NCBI GenBank assembly: GCA_903857265.1
Contig: CAIODZ010000047.1
Coordinates: 1 to 64,000 of the forward strand
Direction of reading: 5' to 3'
DNA from: an uncultured Phycisphaerales bacterium
Lineage (GTDB): Bacteria > Planctomycetota > Phycisphaerae > Sedimentisphaerales > Anaerobacaceae
Length of the DNA stretch: 64,000 bases
In this document: in pieces, positions 7,891 to 15,865 of the stretch
How the letters are laid out: each line of letters begins with the position of its first letter
Position numbering within the stretch: the stretch's first letter is position 1
The notes under the pieces: generated by a model
The model's database searches: none
The model's input: the letters and a program-made list of their open reading frames with translations, nothing else
What the model was told of the DNA's origin: nothing
Program-made: the position numbers and the translations under genes

Positions 7891-9462
7891 CTATTTTTCA
7901 AGCAAACTTCTTCCGGTCATTTCTTCCGGCTTGGGCAAACCCATCATATCAAGCAGCGTCGGCGCGATATCCGCAAGGATGCCGCCGGAGCGAAGCTTTC
8001 TGCCCTTATATTTCTCGTCAAAGACAATCAGCGGCACATCGCCGACAGTATGCGCGGTGTGCGGCTTGTCGGGGGTGCCGTCTATCATTTTCTCGAAGTT
8101 GCCGTGGTCTGCGGTTACTATCGCCGCACCGCCCATTTGTTTTACCTTGTCCAAAACTTTCCCGACGCAGGCATCGACCGTTTCCGCCGCCTTGATTGCC
8201 GCTTCTTGTATGCCCGTGTGGCCGACCATATCGGGATTCGCAAAATTGATTACCATCGCGTCATACTGATTTGTGTCCAACCGCTGAAGAACAACGTCAG
8301 CAACCTCATACGCACTCATCTCCGGCTTCAAATCATACGTTCGCACCCTCGGCGACGGCACAATCTGCCTGTCCTCGCCCGGGAACGGTTTTTCGGTATA
8401 ATCGTTGAAGAAGAACGTGACATGCGCATATTTTTCGGTTTCCGCACAACGGAACTGCTTAAGCCCCAGCGAACCCCAGTAAGCGGCGAGGATGTTTTTC
8501 ATTTTGGGCGGCTTCGAGAATGCCACCGGCGCCGGAATAGTCGTGTCATATTCGGTCATACAGACGAAATAAATATCCGGCTTTACGTTTCGCGGGAATT
8601 CTTTGAAGTCGGGCATGACGAACGCCCTGGAGATTTCGCGAGTCCTGTCGCCGCGAAAATTAAAGAATATCACGCCGTCGCCGTCGGCTATCGTTCCTAT
8701 CGGTTCGTTATCCTGATTAACTATTGCCGTCGGCTCGATGAATTCGTCGGTTACCTGTTTTGCGTAACTATTGGCTATGGCCTCGGCGGCACTTTTCGCC
8801 CTGAGTCCTTTGCCTACCCGCAGGCATTCGTATGCCCTCTGGACGCGGTCCCATCGGCTGTCGCGGTCCATTGCGTAGAACCTGCCCATAACGCTGGCGA
8901 TTTTACCCACGCCGATTTCCGCTGCCTTCTTCTCGATATCGGCGATGTAGCCGGCGCCGCTGTCTGGCGGTGAATCGCGGCCGTCTGTAAACGCGTGAAT
9001 GAATACGTCTTTCAGGTCGTTTCTCTTGGCAAGCTCAAGCAGGCCGTATAAATGGTCAAGAAGTGAATGCACGCCTATATCGCTACACAGGCCCATAAAG
9101 TGGATTTTGCCTTTGTGCTCTTTTACAAATTTGACGCAGTTTGCGAATTGTTCATTTTTGAAAAACGACCCGTCCTTGATGGCATAGCTCAGTCGAACGG
9201 ATTCCTGCGGAACTATCCTGCCCGCCCCGATGTTCTGGTGTCCGACCTCGCTGTTGCCCATTGTGCCGTCGGGCAAACCAACGTATTCGCCGTACGTATG
9301 AATCAGGGTGTTGGGGTATTCGCTCATCAGCATAGTATCGGTGGGGACCTTCGCGCATTTTACGGCGTTATAGGCGTCCTCATTGCGGTCAGGGTTGTAT
9401 CCCCAGCCGTCACGGATAATCAGCACGAATGGTTTGCGTTCCAAAACCACTTTTTTTGCCAT
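7891..9462 (-). CDS. gpmI: 2,3-bisphosphoglycerate-independent phosphoglycerate mutase
   Basis: Interconverts 3- and 2-phosphoglycerate in glycolysis and gluconeogenesis in the cytoplasm, using two Mn ions. The 523-residue protein has the alkaline-phosphatase-superfamily metal motif 'IRDGWGYN', the catalytic Ser in 'GTMGNSEVGHQNIGAGR', the 'HAFTDGRDSPP' motif and the C-terminal metal ligands 'NFANPDMVGHTG' and 'TADHGNFEKM'. Length and order match GpmI. The ATG is preceded by AAAGGT at normal spacing and by a good promoter at 9507-9535. It is the first gene of a minus-strand unit running through mutL to the ABC importer. Confidence 0.97.
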   Translation of the reverse strand: MAKKVVLERKPFVLIIRDGWGYNPDRNEDAYNAVKCAKVPTDTMLMSEYPNTLIHTYGEYVGLPDGTMGNSEVGHQNIGAGRIVPQESVRLSYAIKDGSFFKNEQFANCVKFVKEHKGKIHFMGLCSDIGVHSLLDHLYGLLELAKRNDLKDVFIHAFTDGRDSPPDSGAGYIADIEKKAAEIGVGKIASVMGRFYAMDRDSRWDRVQRAYECLRVGKGLRAKSAAEAIANSYAKQVTDEFIEPTAIVNQDNEPIGTIADGDGVIFFNFRGDRTREISRAFVMPDFKEFPRNVKPDIYFVCMTEYDTTIPAPVAFSKPPKMKNILAAYWGSLGLKQFRCAETEKYAHVTFFFNDYTEKPFPGEDRQIVPSPRVRTYDLKPEMSAYEVADVVLQRLDTNQYDAMVINFANPDMVGHTGIQEAAIKAAETVDACVGKVLDKVKQMGGAAIVTADHGNFEKMIDGTPDKPHTAHTVGDVPLIVFDEKYKGRKLRSGGILADIAPTLLDMMGLPKPEEMTGRSLLEK

Positions 9463-9506
9463 AAAATAAGACCTTTCATCAAGTAAACGTATTAAAGCAG
9501 CCCCAT

Positions 9507-9535
9507 ATGATAGAAGCTTATGACCGAAAAGTCAA
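9507..9535 (-). promoter_or_regulatory. Putative sigma70-type promoter for gpmI-mutL-btu unit
   Basis: On the minus strand TTGACT, 17 bases, TATCAT, about 45 bases before the gpmI ATG. It faces away from the promoter of the plus-strand glycan genes. Confidence 0.6.
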
Positions 9536-9568
9536 ACATTTGCCTTGGCGGGATGGGCAAGGCGTTAC

Positions 9569-9597
9569 TTTACAGGTGTTTGCGTAACTGTTAATAT
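9569..9597 (+). promoter_or_regulatory. Putative promoter for the plus-strand glycan gene run
   Basis: TTTACA, a 17-base spacer and TAATAT lie upstream of the GT2 gene at 9684. Together with the divergent gpmI promoter this explains the 221-base spacer. The -35 box deviates from the other promoters, so confidence is modest. Confidence 0.4.
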
Positions 9598-9635
9598 AAC
9601 AGGGATTTACGAAACTAAAATTTTGTTCGGACCCG

Positions 9636-9660
9636 CCTCGCCCCTTAGGGGCGGGCGAGG
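9636..9660 (+). repeat. GC-rich hairpin in the glycan leader
   Basis: CCTCGCCC and GGGCGAGG form an inverted repeat; an alternative inner fold pairs CGCCCC with GGGGCG around TTA. It ends 24 bases before the GT2 start, with no T-tract. It could be an attenuating leader hairpin or a REP-like dispersed element; the encoded reading 'SPLRGGRGLAKGG' is of the kind seen when repeats fall in ORFs. Confidence 0.5.
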
Positions 9661-9683
9661 TCTCGCTAAAGGCGGAGAAGATT

Positions 9684-10640
9684 ATGAGCGGACAATCAAT
9701 CGAGGTATCCGTAGTAATCCCGTTGTTGAACGAGCAGGATAACATAAGGGCGTTATATAACCAGCTCACGCAGGCCCTTGGCAATAAGTACCAGTATGAG
9801 CTGATTTTCATAGACGACGGCAGCACCGATGGCAGTTTCGGGATATTGACCGAACTGCACAAAGCCGATGGCAGGGTTAGGGTTATTCGTTTCCGCAGGA
9901 ACTTTGGGCAGACGGCCGCTCTCAGCGCCGGCTTTGCCCATTCACAGGGTCGGATAGTCGTAGCCATAGATTGCGACCTGCAAAACGACCCCGCTGATAT
10001 TCCGCAAATGATTGAGCAACTGCATAAAGGGTTTGATGTTGTCAGCGGCTGGCGCAAAAAGAGGCACGACAATGCCATTACGCGCCTGATACCATCGAGA
10101 GTGGCCAATGGGCTTATCGCGAAAATTACCGGCGTGGAACTGCACGATTTCGGTTGCACGCTCAAGGCGTATCGACGAGAAATACTGGCTGAAACGAGAT
10201 TATACGGCGAGATGCACAGATTCATCCCCGTGCTGGCAAGCTGGAGCGGGGCGAAAATCTGCGAAATGGTTGTCAATCACAGGCCCAGGACGGCAGGCGT
10301 CGCCAAATATGGCCTGGGGCGAACATGGAAAGTAATGCTCGACCTGATTACCGTCAAATTTCTCGGCTCATTTTCCACCAAACCAATTTATATCTTCGGA
10401 GGGCTGGGGTTCGCCAGCGCATTGGGAGCGGTGCTTATGTGCTTGATTATGCTTTATCAAAAGTTCCTCGCCGCCCAGGAGCTTCCGCTGAACAGAAATC
10501 CGCTGCTGATTTTGACGGCTGTTCTCATTATGTCCACCATTCAGTTTATCCTGATGGGCTTGCTTGCGGAACTGCTGGTGAGGACGTACCACGAGTCGCA
10601 GAATCGGCCTACATACGTGATTCGCGAAATCCTCGAATGA
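9684..10640 (+). CDS. GT2 glycosyltransferase, polyprenyl-phosphate sugar transferase type
   Basis: Transfers a sugar from a nucleotide donor, probably to undecaprenyl phosphate, at the inner face of the membrane. The N-terminal GT-A domain begins 'VSVVIPLLNEQDNI', with donor-site Asps in 'IFIDDGSTDGS' and the DXD-like 'AIDCDLQNDP'. Two C-terminal membrane helices (about residues 235-265 and 275-305) give the GtrB/ArnC/DPM1-like layout. GGAG precedes the ATG. As the first gene of the plus-strand run it could supply lipid-linked sugar to the GT-C proteins encoded next door, which is how such pairs work in known systems. Confidence 0.88.
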   Translation: MSGQSIEVSVVIPLLNEQDNIRALYNQLTQALGNKYQYELIFIDDGSTDGSFGILTELHKADGRVRVIRFRRNFGQTAALSAGFAHSQGRIVVAIDCDLQNDPADIPQMIEQLHKGFDVVSGWRKKRHDNAITRLIPSRVANGLIAKITGVELHDFGCTLKAYRREILAETRLYGEMHRFIPVLASWSGAKICEMVVNHRPRTAGVAKYGLGRTWKVMLDLITVKFLGSFSTKPIYIFGGLGFASALGAVLMCLIMLYQKFLAAQELPLNRNPLLILTAVLIMSTIQFILMGLLAELLVRTYHESQNRPTYVIREILE

Positions 10641-10725
10641 ATTAAGAACTGAGAATGAAGAATGAAGAAAAACAGTAAAATTCCAAACTCAGAATTCTCA
10701 ATTCTAAGTTCTAAGTTTTCAATTA
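10641..10725 (+). repeat. AT-rich 'AGAATTCTCAATTCT' repeat cassette at a gene start
   Basis: GAGAATGAAGAATGAAG and CTCAGAATTCTCAATTCTAAGTTCTAAGTTTTC form imperfect direct and inverted repeats spanning the intergenic gap and the first ~20 codons of the next gene ('NSEFSILSSKFSI'). It reads as a dispersed repeat captured at an N-terminus. Confidence 0.5.
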
Positions 10726-12503
10726 TTCTGATTGCGATTCTGGCGGGCATTCCATTTATGCTTGGGCGATATTTTGAGTTCAACTTCCCCGATCCCTACG
10801 ACAGCGCCGCCAATGTTTATTCTGCGCAGCATATTCTCAATGGCGCAAAAATCGGTGTTGATGAAAACCCCAGTGCCGCCCTGGGGACGCTACTGGTTAA
10901 TATGCTCGGAGTCCGGCTGTTTGGATTCAGCGAATTCGGCCCAAAGCTGATTCAGACCATTATGCTGGCGGGCGCATTTATCCTGATGTTTGTTGCGATG
11001 AGGAAAATATTCGGCAAATTGCCGGCGGCTGTAGGTGTAATCATAGCCGTGATTTATACGTCATCGCCTCTCATCGCCAAGTTCGGCAACGTCAAAGAGC
11101 AGTATATGATAGCGTGTATGGTGATGGCAGTAAGCCTGCTGCTTATGCGGCAATCGGGCGGGAAGTGGTGGCTTGATTTTCTGGCCGGCGCAATCGCCGC
11201 GTGGGCGCCGCTTTTTAAGGAGACCGGCGCATCGGTAATCGGGGCGATGGGCCTTTTTGTGATTGTCCAGCCGATATTCAAGCACAGGACCTGGAAGCAA
11301 ACCGGCGTTGATATTATGCTGCTGCTGGCAGGGGCGGCAGTGTCAATGGCGCCATTATATATTTGGATAATCGGCTGGAACATCCAGATAGCGCTGCCGT
11401 TCTATTTTGTATGGGATGCAATTGCCGGTCTGATACCCAAAGCGCCTGCTGCGGCTCCGCAGGCCGGCAATTACATCTCAAGCATGAGAAACGTAATGCC
11501 GTTTTCAGGCCAGTGGCCTAAGGTTTTACGATATTACCTTGCCCTGTGCCTGCCTGTATCATTGGCGATTGGCGCCATAATAGTGGGAATCGGCAAAATG
11601 ATTCTGAGTTTACGTCACAAGTCGCAGTCGTCATCTGCCAAAACCGATTACGACCGTTTCCTGCTTTTGCTTGCCGTCTGGTGGGCGCTCGATATGGCGT
11701 TTGTCTGGATAAGCCCGGCTTCTTATGAGCAGTACTATCTTCCGCTTACGGCTTCAGGCGCGATGACAGGCGGTTATTTGATAGCCGTATATCGCGACAA
11801 AATCGCAAAAGCCGTGTTCAAAACCAAATGGGTTATCACAGGCATTGTCAGTTTTGTCCTGATGGTTGTTATGTCCTGGTATATATTTTTCGGCCTGCCA
11901 AGAAGCCCGTATTCGGGGGTGAAATACCCGCAGAAGCGAAACGGTTACATTCAGCGATGGGATGAAATCTCGCAGCGACGAAATTTAGGAACCAGGATGT
12001 ACTGGGAGCAGGCGGGCGAGTATGTTCGTAGCCGAACCAAGCCCTCGGACAAAATATACGTTTGGGGCTGGGTTCCGGGAGTTTACCTGTCGGCGCAGAG
12101 GTTCAGCAGCTCGCCGTTTGCCTTTGAAAGCGAAATGCACGCAAGGTCCCCCCAACAGCTTGAGCAGGTGGTCGATGGTCTTCTCATCGCGTTTGACAGA
12201 GAGATGCCTAAATATATCGTGGACAGTCGCAAACAGCATTTGCCTCTGGACAGGTTTAAGTTCGAGCTTTGGCCTTTTGTGCCCCAGGGGTTTATGGGCT
12301 TCCAAAAAGGACAGTTTTTGCCCAATGACCCGCAGATAACAGCCGAGTTTGAGAAACAATGGGGCCAGATGACCCGCGAGCGGTTCGGCGATGATGAGGC
12401 ACGCAGATTCGAGGTTATGGGTAAATTCAGAAAGTTCATAAGAGAACACTACGAGATAGAGCAGATATTCGGTGACGAGGTCGTTTTTAAACTGAGGTCT
12501 TAA
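10662..12503 (+). CDS. GT-C (GT39/ArnT-like) membrane glycosyltransferase
   Basis: A 613-residue polytopic membrane protein with roughly ten to twelve hydrophobic segments and a soluble C-terminal third, the architecture of PMT/ArnT-type (GT39/GT83) transferases that use polyprenyl-phosphate sugars on the periplasmic side. The first extracytoplasmic loop has the acidic stretch 'EFNFPDPYDSAANVYSAQ', placed where GT-C catalytic Asp/Glu residues lie. Family membership is by architecture, so substrate is open. It follows the polyprenyl-sugar GT2 by 21 bases, fitting a donor/transferase pair. Its N-terminal ~20 residues come from a repeat tract, so the true start may be a little downstream. Confidence 0.7.
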   Translation: MKKNSKIPNSEFSILSSKFSIILIAILAGIPFMLGRYFEFNFPDPYDSAANVYSAQHILNGAKIGVDENPSAALGTLLVNMLGVRLFGFSEFGPKLIQTIMLAGAFILMFVAMRKIFGKLPAAVGVIIAVIYTSSPLIAKFGNVKEQYMIACMVMAVSLLLMRQSGGKWWLDFLAGAIAAWAPLFKETGASVIGAMGLFVIVQPIFKHRTWKQTGVDIMLLLAGAAVSMAPLYIWIIGWNIQIALPFYFVWDAIAGLIPKAPAAAPQAGNYISSMRNVMPFSGQWPKVLRYYLALCLPVSLAIGAIIVGIGKMILSLRHKSQSSSAKTDYDRFLLLLAVWWALDMAFVWISPASYEQYYLPLTASGAMTGGYLIAVYRDKIAKAVFKTKWVITGIVSFVLMVVMSWYIFFGLPRSPYSGVKYPQKRNGYIQRWDEISQRRNLGTRMYWEQAGEYVRSRTKPSDKIYVWGWVPGVYLSAQRFSSSPFAFESEMHARSPQQLEQVVDGLLIAFDREMPKYIVDSRKQHLPLDRFKFELWPFVPQGFMGFQKGQFLPNDPQITAEFEKQWGQMTRERFGDDEARRFEVMGKFRKFIREHYEIEQIFGDEVVFKLRS

Positions 12504-12544
12504 ATGACATTCGCTGTCGGACGATAAAACCCCATAGAAAAGCT

Positions 12545-14353
12545 GTGACAAAGAAAAGAGATAAAAAATTCAAAACTATCCTGGATACAGGCCGCAATAA
12601 CTTGATTACGGCCGAGGCCCAGCATCGGCTGGATATTCTGACGGGCATTGTGCTGTTTGCTTTCGGAGCGTATCATTCAATTCTTTATTTCGGGCACGCG
12701 GTGATTCCCAATGCGGATTTCCCCGACTTTTTTCGGGAGGGCAGGAACTTGCTGTCGTTGCATCTGCCGCACAGCTTCAAGCATACTCCCGTGCTGGGCC
12801 TGCTGCAGAATTTTCTTTATCCGTTTGCCTGGGGGCCTTCGCGTGAGCTTACCGCAGGCTGTCTGCTGAACGCGATACTGCAGCCCTTCACGGTTGTTCT
12901 GTTCTGGCTGGTAGGTAGGAAAATTATCGGCAGGGCTGCCGTATGGTTCGCGATAATAGCATCAATAAATCCTTGGACGATTTATTCCCTTGTTGACCCG
13001 GTAGTTGAAACGCCGTTTTTATTTTTCATTCTTCTGAGCTTATACCTGATTTTACGCCGTTCTCGCTGGGCGTATCTGGCGGCCTCGATTACTTCTATGA
13101 TTCGCTATGAAGGTGCTGCGTTGATTGCCGCCGCGTTTGTGGCGGATATCATTAACAGAAAAGAAAAGCGAGATGTCATAAAAGCATTCATCTTTTCGGC
13201 AATTGCCGCCGTCCCTCTGATGTTTTGGCTGACGCTGACCGTTCTGAACTGGCGGGCGGAATCAGGCGGTACGCATTATTTCAACGTTTTATTTTCCAAG
13301 GATTACTCGAAAACCTTTGCCGAGGGACAGGGCAAGCGCGGGATTGGTCTTCATTTGCAGATTCTCTGGCAGGTGGCGTTTCAGCCCCTTCTTATTCCTT
13401 ATCCCGGCGCAAGCGAGGAGTTTGCGGAAACGATTTTGAAGCTTGGTAAAGCCGCTGTGGTAATCGGCTTCGCTCTGGGCTGCATTGTCGCCGCCTTGAG
13501 ACGGCGGTGTGAAATACTGATACTGCTTTTATTTTTCGTGCCGTATTTCATATTGCACGCTTATTACCCATATCCGTTGCCGCGGTTTCACTCGACCGTT
13601 TTCTGGATACCGTTGCTTGTTGCGTGGTTCGGGCTGCAAAGCGCGGGCGGTTTTTTGGCGCAAAAGGCCCGGCTTCCGTGGCAGGCGACATTGGTGCTCA
13701 AGTTAGGCATGGCTGTGGCTGCGGGTGTTTGGTTTGTCGATTTTGCCCGGAACTTCGGCTACGCGTCGAGCATCAGTCCGACCTCGGCATCTATGCCCTA
13801 TGTCGCGATGCTTTTGACGGCAATAATTATCGGGGCCGGAATGCTTGTTGAACGCCCCATACCCGTGTCCCGGCATCTGTGCGTGGCTGCGGTAATGTGC
13901 TTAGTTATCGCGTCGAACCAGTTTATGCTGGCCAGGATTGTTGGCGACGGCAAACGGGAAATGGAATTCAGGCAGCTCGGCGAGTGGTTTGCCCAGAATG
14001 CCAAACCTGGGGAAAAAATGGGTGTTTACAACTGTGGGCCGGCAGCCCTTTACGCAGGCAAGTTTGCCGAAAACATCGGCGGCTTACCGAAAGAAGACAA
14101 CCCCGAAAAGTTTACAGCCAGGCTTTATGAGCTAAACATTACTTATGTTGTATGGGCCACCAGAGAAGGGGCAGGCAACCGACATAACGATTATACTTTT
14201 TCGAATCTGGACAAGAATCTCGCAATGCTCAGCCAGTCGCGCAGTATCGGGCCTTATGAGTTTGTTATCCGTATTGGCTCCGATAGAGGGTATGTCAATG
14301 TCTTTCGTCTCAGGAAGCAGGACTCAAAACAAACGCCGGGAGCAGGCGGCTGA
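12545..14353 (+). CDS. GT-C-like polytopic membrane protein, putative glycosyltransferase
   Basis: A 602-residue membrane protein with about ten hydrophobic segments starting near residue 33. The first loop has 'PNADFPDFFREGRNLLS', similar in position and charge to the catalytic loop of GT-C enzymes, and a C-terminal soluble domain starts near 'GEWFAQNAKPGEKMGVYNCGP'. Starts at GTG. It shares its overall plan with the genes before and at 15844, so these may be paralogous transferases adding different sugars. No specific family name can be assigned with certainty; confidence in an envelope glycan role comes largely from context. Confidence 0.62.
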   Translation: MTKKRDKKFKTILDTGRNNLITAEAQHRLDILTGIVLFAFGAYHSILYFGHAVIPNADFPDFFREGRNLLSLHLPHSFKHTPVLGLLQNFLYPFAWGPSRELTAGCLLNAILQPFTVVLFWLVGRKIIGRAAVWFAIIASINPWTIYSLVDPVVETPFLFFILLSLYLILRRSRWAYLAASITSMIRYEGAALIAAAFVADIINRKEKRDVIKAFIFSAIAAVPLMFWLTLTVLNWRAESGGTHYFNVLFSKDYSKTFAEGQGKRGIGLHLQILWQVAFQPLLIPYPGASEEFAETILKLGKAAVVIGFALGCIVAALRRRCEILILLLFFVPYFILHAYYPYPLPRFHSTVFWIPLLVAWFGLQSAGGFLAQKARLPWQATLVLKLGMAVAAGVWFVDFARNFGYASSISPTSASMPYVAMLLTAIIIGAGMLVERPIPVSRHLCVAAVMCLVIASNQFMLARIVGDGKREMEFRQLGEWFAQNAKPGEKMGVYNCGPAALYAGKFAENIGGLPKEDNPEKFTARLYELNITYVVWATREGAGNRHNDYTFSNLDKNLAMLSQSRSIGPYEFVIRIGSDRGYVNVFRLRKQDSKQTPGAGG

Positions 14354-14422
14354 TTGGGCGAAATGCAGCAGCAATTTTCCTTTGATGTTATGGTGCGGCA
14401 ACTTATATTCTATGGATAGCTT

Positions 14423-15865
14423 ATGAATCGGTTTGAGAATAAACCAAACAGGTCGGGCCGGATGATATCAGGACCGAATGAGGAAAATCTGCTCAAGTGG
14501 CGCAGACGCAACAGCTATTACTATGGCTGGCTCGACAGGATATACAAATTTGTCGTCCGGCCGAACAGCAGGGTCCTGCACATCGGTTGTGAATGCGGCG
14601 ACCTCCTGGCGGCGGTGAAGCCGGCGTATGGCGTGGGCGTTGATGCCAGCGAAGAGGCAATCGCGCTTGCCCAAAAGCGGTTCCCGCATTTGAATTTTAT
14701 CGCCGCAGACCCCCAGGAATTCCGGCTCAGCGAAAAATTCGATTATGTCCTGATATGCAATTCGCTGGGCGACTGGAAGGATATTCAGCAGGTGTTGGAA
14801 CGAATTCATCCGCTCACCGATGACAACACCAGGATTGTGATTACATATTACAATTATCTCTGGGAATGGGTATTGCGGCTGGGGTCCTCGCTGGGCATTC
14901 GCAAACCTCGCAAGCATCAGAACTGGCTGCCTCCTCAGGATATCGCCAACCTGCTTAATCTCGGCAATTTCGACGTAATCCGCACGGACTCGTTCGTCCT
15001 GCTCCCAAAAGGCATCTGGCTGATTAGTGCATTGTGTAATTATGTCCTTTCGCTGCTGCCGGTTTTTCGAATGTTCAACATGGTCAATCTGGTCATGGCG
15101 AGGCGTTCCGCGCAGCCAAAGTCGGATTTGGATTTGTCGGTGTCGGTGATAGTGCCGTGCAGAAATGAGCGAGGCAATATCGAGGACGCTGTAAAACGCA
15201 TACCCGATATGGGGCGTGAAACCGAGATAATCTTTGTGGATGGCTCCAGCACCGACGGCACAGCCGATGAGATAGAAACCCAGATTAAAAAACACCCCGA
15301 ACGTAAAATCCGGCTGATACATCAGGGCGCGGGTCGCGGCAAAGGGGACGCGGTCAGGAAGGGTTTTGCCGCCGCGGCAGGCGACGTGCTTGTAATCCAG
15401 GATGCTGACCTCACCGCTCCGCCCGAGGATTTGCCTAAATTTTTCGCGGCCCTCCGCGATGGCAAAGGCGAATACATCAACGGTTCGCGGCTTGTATATC
15501 CGATGGAAAAAGAAGCAATGCGATTTTTGAATCTGCTCGCCAATAAATTCTTCGGGGCGTTGTTCTCCTGGCTTCTGGGCCAGCGGTTCAGGGATACGCT
15601 TTGCGGGACAAAAATGATTCGCAAAAGCGATTACGAAGTCATCGCGGCCAACCGCTCGTATTTCGGCGACTTTGACCCGTTTGGCGACTTTGACCTCATA
15701 TTCGGGGCCGTCAAGCAAAACCTCAAGGTGATTGAGGTGCCTGTTAGATATCGCGCGAGGACTTACGGCGAAACAAACATCAGCAGGTTCAGACACGGCT
15801 GGCTTTTGCTTAAAATGAGCTGGATAGCGTTCAAAAAAATAAAATGGCTTGGGAAAGAAAGTTGA
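14423..15865 (+). CDS. Fusion: SAM methyltransferase + GT2 glycosyltransferase
   Basis: A two-domain 480-residue protein. Residues ~30-190 form a class I SAM-dependent methyltransferase: motif I 'VLHIGCECGDLLAAV', acidic 'GVGVDASEEAI' and motif 'DYVLICNSLGD'. Residues ~237-460 form a GT2 domain: 'VSVIVPCRNERGNIEDA', 'IIFVDGSSTDGTADEI' and the DXD-like 'VIQDADLTAPPEDL'. A hydrophobic segment (LISALCNYVLSLLPVF) connects them. Having both activities in one chain suggests coupled glycosyl transfer and methylation, or capping, of the same glycan or lipid. The join is inside one uninterrupted frame, so it is not an assembly join of separate ORFs. The 3' end overlaps the next gene by 22 bases. Confidence 0.82.
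   Translation: MNRFENKPNRSGRMISGPNEENLLKWRRRNSYYYGWLDRIYKFVVRPNSRVLHIGCECGDLLAAVKPAYGVGVDASEEAIALAQKRFPHLNFIAADPQEFRLSEKFDYVLICNSLGDWKDIQQVLERIHPLTDDNTRIVITYYNYLWEWVLRLGSSLGIRKPRKHQNWLPPQDIANLLNLGNFDVIRTDSFVLLPKGIWLISALCNYVLSLLPVFRMFNMVNLVMARRSAQPKSDLDLSVSVIVPCRNERGNIEDAVKRIPDMGRETEIIFVDGSSTDGTADEIETQIKKHPERKIRLIHQGAGRGKGDAVRKGFAAAAGDVLVIQDADLTAPPEDLPKFFAALRDGKGEYINGSRLVYPMEKEAMRFLNLLANKFFGALFSWLLGQRFRDTLCGTKMIRKSDYEVIAANRSYFGDFDPFGDFDLIFGAVKQNLKVIEVPVRYRARTYGETNISRFRHGWLLLKMSWIAFKKIKWLGKES

Noticed and set aside
8050-8973. 307-codon plus-strand ORF
   Set aside because: Antisense to gpmI, whose catalytic motifs are all present; no domain, no ribosome site of note.
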